Source: Candidatus Altimarinota bacterium
GTDB taxonomy: Bacteria; Patescibacteriota; Gracilibacteria; UM-FILTER-43-11
NCBI GenBank assembly: GCA_029934675.1
Contig: JAOZLT010000002.1
Location: forward strand, 1-26,638
Direction of reading: 5' to 3'
Length of the DNA: 26,638 nt
Below are positions 9,092-17,532 of this stretch, piece after piece. The notes beneath the pieces are model-generated. The model was not told where the DNA came from. It ran no database searches and saw only the letters and a list, made by a program, of their open reading frames with translations. The stretch's first letter is position 1. Each line of letters opens with the position of its first letter. The position numbers were made by a program, and so were the translations under genes.

Positions 9092-9139
9092 TCACTATAT
9101 ATAGTAGGTACAACATAATATTGATACAATATATGGTGG
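9092..9139. promoter_or_regulatory. Tandem NrdR-box-like palindromes between cobO and nrdJ
   Basis: Box 1 (9092-9107, core ACTATATATAGT) and box 2 (9124-9139, core ACAATATATGGT) each match 13 of 16 positions of the known NrdR box (acaCwAtATaTwGtgt). Their starts are exactly 32 bp apart, the roughly three-turn spacing typical of NrdR box pairs. They lie upstream of the nrdJ promoter and directly upstream of the cobO start. NrdR is the ATP/dATP-responsive repressor of ribonucleotide reductase genes. The nrdR gene itself is not in the window. Confidence 0.72.
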
Positions 9140-9157
9140 TTCGTCAAGAAAAGTTTT

Positions 9158-9186
9158 TTGACATGTTCCTAAACTTAGACTAACAT
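9158..9186 (+). promoter_or_regulatory. Sigma70-type promoter of nrdJ
   Basis: TTGACA (9158-9163), a 17-bp spacer and TAACAT (9181-9186). Transcription from about 9193 gives a leader of about 265 nt before nrdJ. Confidence 0.6.
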
Positions 9187-9212
9187 AGCTCCGTTAACAA
9201 AAATAAATTACC

Positions 9213-9235
9213 GAGGGATTTCCCCTCCCTTTTTT
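9213..9235 (+). terminator. Terminator-like hairpin in the nrdJ leader (possible attenuator)
   Basis: GAGGG (9213-9217), loop ATTTC, CCCTC (9223-9227), then CCTTTTTT. It lies only about 20 nt after the predicted start of the nrdJ transcript and follows no plus-strand gene. It may attenuate nrdJ or end a tiny RNA. The rest of the leader holds TTTGTAG/CTACAAA inverted repeats (about 9365-9410) and no recognisable cobalamin riboswitch. Confidence 0.5.
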
Positions 9236-9459
9236 AACGCCCCTCACCAAGTCCTCCAAACTTAAAAAGAGAACCATTGCCAATCGTATAAAGATTCGGC
9301 GTTCTTATAAGCCCTTCAATGACATTCGTTTTTGACTGTCTTTATCTTCTGCTCTTAGCCAGTTTGTAGTTTGTAGGCTGTAGTAGTTCCATTTTTTTCT
9401 ACAAATTACGCACTATAAACTACAACCTTAAATATTAATTAATAATCAACCCCCTAAAA

Positions 9460-12400
9460 ATGACTAATAAAGGACTCGAAATAAAACGTTTATTCACACA
9501 AAAAGGAGTAGATCCACTGGAAGCAACCCCTTGTGAAAAAAGGAATAGTAAAATTGTTAAAACAGATGGGACTATAGTTTTTGAAATGAATGATTTTGAA
9601 ATTCCAAAAAACTGGTCACAAAATGCTGGCGATATACTTATGTCGAAATATGTTCGCAAAGCAGGAGTTCCTCAATATGATGAAAATGGAAAAGCAAAAA
9701 AGGATATAAAAGGGAATGTAATAACTGGTCCAGAAAGAAGTGTAAAACAAGTTGTTAGTAGATTAAGTAGATGCTGGAGAGGGTGGGGTGAAAAATATGG
9801 ATATTTTGAGGATGCAGAATCAGCACAAGTATATGAAGATGAAATGAACCACATGTTAATAAATCAAATATCTGCACCAAATTCTCCTCAGTGGTTTAAT
9901 ACAGGATTACAGAGCGAATATGGAATTAACGGTCCTGCACAAGGGCATTTTTATGCTGACCCAGAAACAGGAGAAATAAAAAAATCAGAAGACTCTTATA
10001 CCCACCCTCAGCCACATGCTTGTTTTATACAATCAGTAGAAGATGACATGGTAAATGAAGGCGGAATAATGGATCTTTGGATTCGTGAAGCTCGTCTCTT
10101 TAAATACGGTTCAGGAACCGGTACAAATTTTTCTAAAATACGTGGAAAAGGAGAGGCACTTTCAGGAGGAGGAGAATCTTCTGGTCTTATGTCTTTCCTT
10201 AAAATAGGAGACAGAGCAGCTGGTGCTATAAAATCCGGAGGCACTACCCGTCGTGCGGCTAAAATGGTATGTCTTGATATAGATCATCCTGAAATCGAAG
10301 ATTTTATAGATTGGAAGGTGGAAGAAGAGAAGAAAGTTGCAGCACTTATAGCTGCTGGATATGATAGTGACTTTAACGGAGACGCTTATGCAACCGTATC
10401 GGGTCAGAATTCTAACAATTCAGTTCGTCTTAATAATGAATTTTTACATGCAATTGAAAATGATGAAGATTTCAATTTAATAGGGCGTAAGGATGGTAAA
10501 ACCTTTAAAACCGTTAAAGCACGTAACCTTTGGAAGAAACTTGGTTTTGCTGCATGGGCATGTGCAGATCCTGGTGTACAATTTGATTCTACTATTAATG
10601 AATGGCATACATGTCCTAAGGATGGTCGAATAAACGCTTCCAATCCATGTAGTGAATATATGTTTCTAGATAATACTTCTTGTAATCTGGCATCCTTAAA
10701 TCTACTTAAATTCCTTAATACAGATACCGGTAAATTTGATATAGAGGCAATGCGCCATGCTATCAGACTTTGGACTATAACCCTTGAGATAAGTGTTCTT
10801 ATGGCTCAATTTCCTAGTTACGAAGTAGCGAAAAATAGTTATTTATATCGTACTTTAGGGCTTGGATTTGCTAATATAGGAACAGTATTAATGCGTCTCG
10901 GAATTCCATATGATAGTGATGAATCTCGTGCTATATCAGGTGCTATATCTGCAATAATTACAGGTGTTTCTTACGAAGTGTCCGCAGAACTTGCAAAACA
11001 TCTTGGAGCATTTGAAAAATATGAGCACAATAAAGAAGATATGTTACGAGTAATAAGAAATCATCGTAGAGCAGCTTATTCTGCTGATGATTATGAAAAG
11101 ATTGAAACTAATCCTATAGGAATAGATCAAAAAATCTGCCCCAAATATCTTTTGACTAACGCTCAAAGTGCATGGGATAGAGCACTTAAGATGGGCGAAG
11201 AATATGGTTATCGAAATGCGCAAGTTAGTGTTATTGCGCCTACTGGTACAATCGGACTTTTAATGGATTGTGATACTACTGGTGTTGAGCCTGATTTTGC
11301 TCTTGTAAAGTTTAAAAAACTTGCTGGTGGTGGATATATGAAAATAGTTAATCAGTCAGTACCTCCTGCACTTAAAAATCTTGGGTATACTGACAATCAA
11401 ATATCAGAGATACTTGGCTATATTATAGGTAAAGCTTCTATAATCGAAGCTCCTCATATCAACTTTAAAACACTTAAAGAAAAAGGGCTTACAGAAAAAG
11501 AACTTGAAACAATCGAGAAAAGTCTTGCTTCAGTATTTGATATACATATGGCATTCAGTAAACATGCTATCGGAGAAGAAACACTAGAGCGATTAAATAT
11601 AGATGCTGATATTTACAATGACGCATCATTTGATTTTTTAACAGAAATTGGCTTTACAGAAAAGGGGATAGAATCTGCTAATGAATATATATGTGGTGCA
11701 ATGACTATTGAAGGTGCCCCACATATTAAAATGGAACATTTACCTGTATTCGATTGTGCTAATCGATGTGGGGCTAAAGGGAAGCGTTTCATCCATTATA
11801 TGGGGCATATAAAAATGCTTGCAGCAGTTCAGCCTTTTATCTCCGGAGCCATATCCAAAACTATCAATATGCCTAATGAAGTTACGGAAGATGATATATT
11901 GGAAGCTTATAAACAAAGTTGGAAGTTTGCTCTTAAAGCAAATGCAATATATCGAGATGGATGTAAATTATCGCAACCTCTAAATACAACCTCTAAAGCT
12001 AAGAAAAAAGAAGATGTGAAAGTAGAAATTAGAGAGGTGGAAATCACTAAAAAAGCTCTTCGTAAAAAACTTAGCGAAGAACGTCAATCTATTACTCATA
12101 AATTCGCAATAGCAGGCCATGAAGGATATTTTACTGTCGGATTATATGATGATGGAACACCAGGAGAATTGTTCATAAAAATGAGTAAAGAAGGTTCTAC
12201 TCTCTCCGGAATTATGGATGCTCTTGCACTTTCTATATCTCTTAATCTTCAATATGGAGTACCTCTAGAAGTACTTATATCAAAATTTACTCATACTAGA
12301 TTTGAGCCATCTGGAATGACAGGTAATAAGGAAATCCCAATAGTTAAATCTATTATGGACTATATGGGAAGATGGTTTGCGGTTAAATTTTTAGACAAAG

Positions 12401-12777
12401 AGAATGCTAAAAAATATCATAATGGTCAGCTTATAGACAAAGCCTATAATGAAGGAACCATGTCTGCCAAAGGTGCTTTACCAAGAATTCGTAAAGTTAT
12501 TTCTTTAAATAATCCAGAAGCAGTATCAGAAAATGAAAGAGATATAGAGCTCACTCTTATAAAAGCTCTTGAAAAAACCGTACCTACTAATAAACAAGTT
12601 AAAGTAAAAGAGAAAAAAGCAACTGCTGCAGTTGGTGTCATTAGTACCATTCACGGCACACCTCAAGCATTCCAAAATGATGATGCACCCATATGTCACA
12701 ACTGTGGTGCAGTTATGATTCGTAATGGTACTTGTTACAAATGTTTAGATTGCGGAGAGACTAGCGGGTGTAGCTAA
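9460..12777 (+). CDS. nrdJ: Adenosylcobalamin-dependent (class II) ribonucleotide reductase
   Basis: The 1105-residue NrdJ reduces ribonucleotides to deoxyribonucleotides, using adenosylcobalamin to make the thiyl radical. The catalytic loop NPCSE is at residues 395-399, with Cys397 as the thiyl radical site. Cys188 (PHACF) and Cys408 (TSCNLASLNL) are family-conserved cysteines, and Cys188 with Cys408 is the probable redox pair. The nucleotide-binding turn APTGTIG starts at residue 593. After the barrel come a C-terminal extension (about 860-1030, TSCPD/DUF-type) and a Cys-rich tail with C1079, C1082, C1092, C1095, C1098 and C1104. This tail resembles a zinc ribbon and contains the end cysteines that shuttle reducing power. 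Length and order match long bacterial class II enzymes. No Shine-Dalgarno precedes the ATG. It is divergent from cobO, which supplies the cofactor, and is likely NrdR-regulated through the shared boxes. Confidence 0.95.
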   Translation: MTNKGLEIKRLFTQKGVDPLEATPCEKRNSKIVKTDGTIVFEMNDFEIPKNWSQNAGDILMSKYVRKAGVPQYDENGKAKKDIKGNVITGPERSVKQVVSRLSRCWRGWGEKYGYFEDAESAQVYEDEMNHMLINQISAPNSPQWFNTGLQSEYGINGPAQGHFYADPETGEIKKSEDSYTHPQPHACFIQSVEDDMVNEGGIMDLWIREARLFKYGSGTGTNFSKIRGKGEALSGGGESSGLMSFLKIGDRAAGAIKSGGTTRRAAKMVCLDIDHPEIEDFIDWKVEEEKKVAALIAAGYDSDFNGDAYATVSGQNSNNSVRLNNEFLHAIENDEDFNLIGRKDGKTFKTVKARNLWKKLGFAAWACADPGVQFDSTINEWHTCPKDGRINASNPCSEYMFLDNTSCNLASLNLLKFLNTDTGKFDIEAMRHAIRLWTITLEISVLMAQFPSYEVAKNSYLYRTLGLGFANIGTVLMRLGIPYDSDESRAISGAISAIITGVSYEVSAELAKHLGAFEKYEHNKEDMLRVIRNHRRAAYSADDYEKIETNPIGIDQKICPKYLLTNAQSAWDRALKMGEEYGYRNAQVSVIAPTGTIGLLMDCDTTGVEPDFALVKFKKLAGGGYMKIVNQSVPPALKNLGYTDNQISEILGYIIGKASIIEAPHINFKTLKEKGLTEKELETIEKSLASVFDIHMAFSKHAIGEETLERLNIDADIYNDASFDFLTEIGFTEKGIESANEYICGAMTIEGAPHIKMEHLPVFDCANRCGAKGKRFIHYMGHIKMLAAVQPFISGAISKTINMPNEVTEDDILEAYKQSWKFALKANAIYRDGCKLSQPLNTTSKAKKKEDVKVEIREVEITKKALRKKLSEERQSITHKFAIAGHEGYFTVGLYDDGTPGELFIKMSKEGSTLSGIMDALALSISLNLQYGVPLEVLISKFTHTRFEPSGMTGNKEIPIVKSIMDYMGRWFAVKFLDKENAKKYHNGQLIDKAYNEGTMSAKGALPRIRKVISLNNPEAVSENERDIELTLIKALEKTVPTNKQVKVKEKKATAAVGVISTIHGTPQAFQNDDAPICHNCGAVMIRNGTCYKCLDCGETSGCS

Positions 12778-12830
12778 AAGCCCCTCCACTTGTATTGACT
12801 GCTTTTGGCAGAAAAAAATAAAAACAATAA

Positions 12831-12875
12831 AAACCCTGTAGTGTTGGCATACATGCGGACACTACAGGGTTTTTT
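12831..12875. terminator. Bidirectional terminator between convergent nrdJ and the membrane-protein gene
   Basis: AAACCCTGTAGTGT (12831-12844) and ACACTACAGGGTTT (12859-12872) form a perfect 14-bp stem with a 14-nt loop, with A and T runs at the ends. Both flanking genes converge on it. Confidence 0.93.
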
Positions 12876-12885
12876 AAATCAATAA

Positions 12886-14259
12886 TTAAGTCTGAGGTTG
12901 TCCGCCGACAGGGAGGTCCTCCATCTTGCAAACATTGTAAAGACCATAAAAGAAGAACATTCCTATATAAACTGCAAATATCATTGTAATAAAGTATATT
13001 AGTATAATGGGAATTTCGTTACCCCCTAATAGCAATACGGCAATTATTGGAACTACAGAAAATATTAATCCAAATAATAATCCATATCCAAAAATTTTAC
13101 CCAAATGACCCTTTGATGTGCTAATAGATTCATCAAGCGCTTCTTTGCTAGTACAATCTCTCTCAGCCAGTACGTAAATTGAAAAATAGACTCGTAAGGT
13201 TCTAATAAATACAATAATACCGACCACGAAACTAGCCAATCCCACTATACCCATTCCAGAGAAACCAAGTATTTTAATAATAAATGGCTGAGCAAAAGCA
13301 ATCAAAAATTGTACCCAAGCCAAAGTATAAATAAAAATTCTGATATTCAGCATTATAAATGAGCCAAGTTTTTTAAATCCCCATTTAACTATTTCTCCAA
13401 TTTGAATTTCTGATGATTGAGATAGTGTAACAATCAATTTAACATGCGAAAGTATTGCTACACCACCATATAGCCATATTGGAATCATAAGAAGAAGCAT
13501 TATTACAAGCATTGCACCAGTTGCCAAGCCAAGCATGCCAATTAAAGCACCACTACCACCTCCTAAAAACTGTATGTTTAAATCAGCGCTATCATTTACA
13601 ACCGTTGCATCAGTAGTTGTAAAAACATTATTTTCATCATATAAAGTTGGTGTTGGCAGTTCCATAGCTTTTACTTCCGCAATCTCAGTGTCAGAAACGG
13701 GCTCGCTATCAGCGTCTTCAAAGTTTTCATCTATAGTTTCTACTATTCCTTCCATTCCATTTTCTTCAGTAGGAGGTAAAGTTGCAGTTTCAATGTCGAC
13801 GTCCGCAATTTCTTCTGTAGTTGCGGTTTCTGTTGTAGGTATTCCAGGTGCTGCACTGGCTCTGCCTACAAAGAAATAAATCAAACCTCCAATTACAATC
13901 AGTGGAAGAAGATATATAAAAGTAAGTTTAATAAGGCTCAGCCAGTTTTGAGTGAATAATTTAAATGACATTTTAAAAAGTCCTCCAAAACCTGGTATCT
14001 CTTCGGTTTTTGTAATCTCAGTTTTAGGTGGTACTTCTGGTTGCTCGGGTGGAGTTGGCGGTGTAGGTGGAATAGTCTGAGACACCCCTGGTTGCTCGGG
14101 TGGAGTTGGCGGTGTAGGTGGAATAGTCTGAGACACTTCTGGTTGCTCGGGTGGAGTTGGTGGTGTAGGTGGAATAGCCTGAGATACTCCTGGTTGCTCG
14201 GGTGGAGTTGTCGGTGTAGGCGCATCACCAATGCCTGATTGTAAATTTTCATTTTCCAT
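12886..14259 (-). CDS. Multi-pass membrane protein with Pro-rich N-terminal repeats
   Basis: A 457-residue protein without a recognised catalytic motif. Residues 15-78 are four copies of a 17-residue unit (TPPTPPEQPxVSQTIPP) on the cytoplasmic-looking N-terminus. Then come one TM segment (about 110-130), an acidic Glu/Thr-rich loop (about 135-225, probably extracellular) and about five to six TM helices to the C-terminus (LGLATGAMLVIMLLLMIPIW, ASFVVGIIVFI, GLLFGLIFSVVPIIAVLLL and others). The phrase SIYVLAERDCTSKEALDESISTSKG resembles bacterial membrane proteins of the DUF975 or GPDPase-membrane type, where a helix-loop carries a conserved substrate-like sequence. The function is unknown. It has its own promoter and terminator, and the ATG at 14259 has no Shine-Dalgarno. 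Confidence 0.8.
   Translation of the reverse strand: MENENLQSGIGDAPTPTTPPEQPGVSQAIPPTPPTPPEQPEVSQTIPPTPPTPPEQPGVSQTIPPTPPTPPEQPEVPPKTEITKTEEIPGFGGLFKMSFKLFTQNWLSLIKLTFIYLLPLIVIGGLIYFFVGRASAAPGIPTTETATTEEIADVDIETATLPPTEENGMEGIVETIDENFEDADSEPVSDTEIAEVKAMELPTPTLYDENNVFTTTDATVVNDSADLNIQFLGGGSGALIGMLGLATGAMLVIMLLLMIPIWLYGGVAILSHVKLIVTLSQSSEIQIGEIVKWGFKKLGSFIMLNIRIFIYTLAWVQFLIAFAQPFIIKILGFSGMGIVGLASFVVGIIVFIRTLRVYFSIYVLAERDCTSKEALDESISTSKGHLGKIFGYGLLFGLIFSVVPIIAVLLLGGNEIPIILIYFITMIFAVYIGMFFFYGLYNVCKMEDLPVGGQPQT
14026..14217 (-). repeat. 51-bp in-frame tandem repeat (3.8 copies) in the membrane-protein gene
   Basis: Four nearly identical 51-bp units encode TPPTPPEQPxVSQxIPP. The unit length is a multiple of three, so copy number can change without a frameshift, as in a length-variable surface or scaffold segment. 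Confidence 0.88.
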
Positions 14260-14288
14260 TTTTATTTTGGTTTAATTTATCGACAAGT

Positions 14289-14318
14289 ACTATAACATTT
14301 ATCACCCTAAATAAGCAA
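14289..14318 (-). promoter_or_regulatory. Candidate promoter of the membrane-protein gene
   Basis: On the minus strand TTGCTT (14318-14313), an 18-bp spacer and TATAGT (14294-14289), about 30 bp before the start codon. Confidence 0.4.
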
Positions 14319-14360
14319 AATCCCTTTAAAAATGTATGTTTTTGTTTATGATAGAAATCG

Positions 14361-15113
14361 ATGTACAACAAATCATTTCGAATCACAGATAATATAAGTA
14401 ATAACGCTTTCTCGTTTGAAAAGAGATATAATTCCTCCATTTTTATAGCCTCAATGAAAGACGGAGGTTATAAAAATATCAAAATAGGAGATGAAATTGT
14501 GTTTGAGGATTTTGATGAAAATGGAGAGCTTAGAAGTTGTAAGGGTTTAAAGCATTTTATACGCACGCAACATCCAAAAACTGGTACACAAATAGTAATT
14601 GTAGATAATCATAATCACGTTTATTACTTTTGGCACGAAGCCCTAAAAAACGGTTTGATTAAGAAGGGAGCGACACTGATACATATTGATCAACATAAAG
14701 ACACACGCGAGCCATCATCTTACCTCTCTAAAACTGATGCTGAAAACCTGCAGAGAGTTTTTGAGTACACGAATTCGGTTTTAAATGTCGGCAACTATAT
14801 ACTTCCAGCTATCCATGACGGATTAATTGATAATCTCATTAGTATTACAAGTGAAAAAGAACTTATGGCTAAAAATTTGATTGCTTATTGCGAACAAAAT
14901 CGAACAAATCAACCATCTACCACTGATAAATCAATAGTAGTAAATATCGATCTTGATTTTTGGGCACCAGAAATGAATTATATTGATAATGATTTAAAAA
15001 TTCGCCAAACAAAAAAACTGATGGAGCGAGCTGATTTTATAACTATTGCAACCAGTCCTTTTTTTATAGAACAAGACAGAGCAATAGAAATTTTAAATGA
15101 GCTATTTAATTAA
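14361..15113 (+). CDS. UPF0489 family protein (arginase-like fold)
   Basis: A 250-residue cytosolic protein. It carries the UPF0489 (C5orf22-like) signature: VDNHNHVYYFWHEA (residues 81-94), IDQHKDTREPS (109-119) and VNIDLDFWAP (194-203). The acidic and His residues Asp82, His84, His86, Asp110, His112, Asp114, Asp197 and Asp199 resemble the metal-binding pattern of arginase/deacetylase folds, so a metal-dependent hydrolase is likely. The substrate is unknown. The C-terminus (ITIATSPFFIEQDRAIEIL) fits the family. No Shine-Dalgarno precedes the ATG. It is divergent from the membrane-protein gene across 101 bp, and there is no evident operon partner. Confidence 0.82.
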   Translation: MYNKSFRITDNISNNAFSFEKRYNSSIFIASMKDGGYKNIKIGDEIVFEDFDENGELRSCKGLKHFIRTQHPKTGTQIVIVDNHNHVYYFWHEALKNGLIKKGATLIHIDQHKDTREPSSYLSKTDAENLQRVFEYTNSVLNVGNYILPAIHDGLIDNLISITSEKELMAKNLIAYCEQNRTNQPSTTDKSIVVNIDLDFWAPEMNYIDNDLKIRQTKKLMERADFITIATSPFFIEQDRAIEILNELFN

Positions 15114-15196
15114 ATGATGACAAGAGATATTTGTCAGTCTTATTTTGGCTTATAATAAAGCTATTTAAGCCATATTTGATGTTAAAATATATAGTA

Positions 15197-15225
15197 TTGA
15201 CAAGATTATTTATATAAGCTATAAT
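15197..15225 (+). promoter_or_regulatory. Perfect consensus sigma70 promoter
   Basis: TTGACA (15197-15202), exactly 17 bp, then TATAAT (15220-15225). Both hexamers match the consensus fully. The predicted start is near 15232, giving a leader of about 290 nt before the transporter ATG at 15526. Confidence 0.85.
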
Positions 15226-15231
15226 GTTCTC

Positions 15232-15470
15232 CACAAACAAAAAAGAACAAAAATAAAATAAAACCAAAATACAAAGTTCATTAAAAACCCAAACCAAAAT
15301 AAATAATAAATATTAAATAAAAAAATATTAATTATCAATCATCTTGCTTACCTGGGATAAATCTGTAAATAAGTTACAGGCTTGTTCCAGGTAAAATATT
15401 TTTGAAATACTCTCACCAATATCATTCTGAGTTTTCCGCTATTGCTTACTCAGAATGATATTGATGGAGT
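15232..15470 (+). ncRNA. Candidate structured leader RNA or small RNA upstream of the MFS transporter
   Basis: The first 110 nt (15232-15345) are A/C-rich and almost free of G. Hairpin 1 (15348-15394): TTACCTGG pairs with CCAGGTAA, enclosing a symmetric 7/7 internal loop and an inner CTGTAA/TTACAG stem with loop ATAAG. Hairpin 2 (15417-15463): CAATATCATTCTGAGT pairs perfectly over 16 bp with its complement around a 15-nt loop. No T-run follows hairpin 2. No known riboswitch class was recognised. It could instead be a palindromic intergenic repeat, since the TCATTCTGAG motif occurs in such repeats. Confidence 0.5.
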
Positions 15471-15525
15471 GAATGAGGCTATTATCAGCATTTATGATAA
15501 AATGATTCCAAAATAATCAACTATC

Positions 15526-17019
15526 ATGAACATCCGATTTCCATTTACCAAAAACGAAATATTTTTTGCCGCGGTGTATTTTGTGCAGGCAGCTGTAGGT
15601 ATTGGCGCTTTGGCCCAATTTCTTTTTACACGAAATGAGCTGGGCTTAAATTTTGTCCAACTCGGAATACTGGCAGCACTTCCTACTATCTCGTGGAGCA
15701 TAAAGCCTATATACGGATTTCTAACTGACTTGGTTCCGATATGGGGTTATCGCCGTCGACCATACCTCCACATAATGCCGATTATTACAGTCCTTAGCTG
15801 GCTTTGGATATGGCAATTCGCAGATTCATTTATCAGTTATGCAATCCCAATTATGATAGCCAATGTTGGGCTTGGATTTACAGATGTTATTGCGGACGGT
15901 TTGGTTGTACAGCAGTCGAATGAAAAGACAGCAGGTCGTTATCAGGCAATTTGCTGGGGTGCGTTAACTGTAGGTGCGATTATTTCGACATTCTTATCCG
16001 GTATGCTTCTTGGTAGAGAGATATTAGGAATCAGGGATATGTTTTTTATTACAGCTATGATGCCTTTGCTTACATTCGGACTTTCATTTTTAATCAAAGA
16101 AAAAAAGATTACAGATCGCAGTGAGCTTAAAGCTCATAAGGTAATCAGTCCGAAATATATCTATTTAGCCATAGTTGCTTTAATTCTCACTTTCTTAATG
16201 TTATGGCCTCGCGAAGAAGCAAATATGAATCTGATGTCACTTGGGATAATCGCAATCTGGTTCGCATGGTTTGCTTTTTATTTTAAGCATCTGATGGATT
16301 TGAAAGTGATAGGTAAATCGATTTTTGTAGCCGCAATATTTGTATTCCTATGGCGCTTTACTCCCAGTTTCGGTGCTCCGTGGCAGGATTTTTTAATTAA
16401 TCAGGTAGGAATCGACCAGGAAACTTATGGGTATTTTGGAGTAGTGAACTATATTGGCTGGCTTATTGGTACAATTTTATTTGCTAAATGGCTGGATAAA
16501 AAAGATTTAAAGAAGGTTTTACTTTGGACAATCGTTGCAAGCGCTATACTTGGCATGAGCCAGTTAGGTCTTACAAATGTCGACTTGGCAAACAGTATTG
16601 GCTCCAATATCATAATTCGAACTGTCGCGGCCATAATCGCTACCCCCGTATACTTGGCTGCTCATGGTTTTGACTTTGGAACTTACTTGATGACTTATGA
16701 TGGCATTGTATATCTCAACTTCTTCCTCGATTTCTTTCTCGGTATCCTGTATATGCTTTCCTTCCTCTCACTACTTAAATTCGTTGCGCTCAGTACTCCA
16801 AAAAATCTTGAAGGCACAAACTTCGCGGTAATGGCATCTATTATGAATTTTGGGTTAGTATTCGGTTACATTACCGGTGGTGCGCTTTATGAACAAATTC
16901 AAACCGGTTTTATAGGCATAAGCGGTTTGCAATGGACAGTAATCCTTGGCGCCGTAACATCACTTATAGCGTTAATCGCATTGCCGTGGCTTAAGACTGA
17001 GCATATGGCTCGTAGCTAG
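15526..17019 (+). CDS. MFS transporter, folate-biopterin transporter (BT1/FBT) type
   Basis: A 497-residue integral membrane protein with about 12 hydrophobic segments. Signatures of the folate-biopterin (BT1) family are present: ISWSIKPIYGFLTDLVPIWGYRRRPYLHI (about residues 54-85, shown here from the motif, with the RRRP loop after TM2), GFTDVIADGLVVQQS and YQAICWGALTVGAI. It probably imports a pterin/folate-like or another small organic molecule. The related PucC/BCD branch is an alternative, so the substrate is open. The ATG at 15526 has no Shine-Dalgarno. It is preceded by the long structured leader from the consensus promoter and by a possible 10-codon upstream frame (15473-15505). No downstream partner gene. 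Confidence 0.82.
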   Translation: MNIRFPFTKNEIFFAAVYFVQAAVGIGALAQFLFTRNELGLNFVQLGILAALPTISWSIKPIYGFLTDLVPIWGYRRRPYLHIMPIITVLSWLWIWQFADSFISYAIPIMIANVGLGFTDVIADGLVVQQSNEKTAGRYQAICWGALTVGAIISTFLSGMLLGREILGIRDMFFITAMMPLLTFGLSFLIKEKKITDRSELKAHKVISPKYIYLAIVALILTFLMLWPREEANMNLMSLGIIAIWFAWFAFYFKHLMDLKVIGKSIFVAAIFVFLWRFTPSFGAPWQDFLINQVGIDQETYGYFGVVNYIGWLIGTILFAKWLDKKDLKKVLLWTIVASAILGMSQLGLTNVDLANSIGSNIIIRTVAAIIATPVYLAAHGFDFGTYLMTYDGIVYLNFFLDFFLGILYMLSFLSLLKFVALSTPKNLEGTNFAVMASIMNFGLVFGYITGGALYEQIQTGFIGISGLQWTVILGAVTSLIALIALPWLKTEHMARS

Positions 17020-17076
17020 AAACAGAATTAGACAATTTGCAATTGTTTAGATATTTATATTTTATAGTGTCATCTA

Positions 17077-17464
17077 CCTAAAAAGACCCCAGTTTTTCTA
17101 CCTCAAACCTAAATTAGAGAAATTTTAGCAATATTTTTATCCGAGTTTGATTTAATTGCAGTTTAAAACAGAAAAATTCGTCACTTTTTAAAATCGATTA
17201 AATAGCTTTTTAAGCTAAAAAATAATGTTTTACTAATAAGAAAATGGAGCTCAATTGAATCCACAAATTTTCATAAACTTTTCTTACATCAGTTATTCAG
17301 CTAAAAAACATACTTCTTCAAAATGATAAAGTAATATCGAACCCCACTTTTTACTTTTAATATGCGCTTCTCACGGCTTACTTAAAGCAAAAAACTATAC
17401 TTCAAAAAGTGACGCAGAATTAAGCAAATATGTTTATGCCTTAAAAAACTGGGGTCTTTTTAGG
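17077..17464. mobile_element. MITE-like non-coding insertion, 388 bp, 21-bp TIRs, 5-bp target duplication
   Basis: The left end 17077-17097 (starts CCTAAAAAGACCCC) and right end 17444-17464 are perfect 21-bp inverted repeats. The direct repeat ATCTA directly abuts both ends (17072-17076 and 17465-17469), as expected for a target-site duplication. A subterminal inverted pair GTCACTTTTT / AAAAAGTGAC lies at 17180-17189 and 17404-17413. There is no open frame inside. CCTA-starting ends with 5-bp duplications recall the IS1380 family (ISEcp1 type), so it may be a deletion derivative mobilised in trans (inference). It ends 10 bp before the -35 box of the next gene. Confidence 0.82.
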
Positions 17465-17473
17465 ATCTACCCC

Positions 17474-17502
17474 TTGACAAAATTATAAAAAGTGTATAAA
17501 AT
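17474..17502 (+). promoter_or_regulatory. Sigma70-type promoter of the 1121-residue protein gene
   Basis: TTGACA (17474-17479), a 17-bp spacer and TAAAAT (17497-17502), about 30 bp before the start codon and next to the right end of the insertion element. Confidence 0.65.
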
Positions 17503-17532
17503 ATATACCATTTATCATTTTAAGTTAATTAA

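Noticed and set aside
9193..9459. Cobalamin riboswitch upstream of nrdJ
   Set aside because: No B12-box-like or conserved cobalamin aptamer sequence was recognised in the leader.
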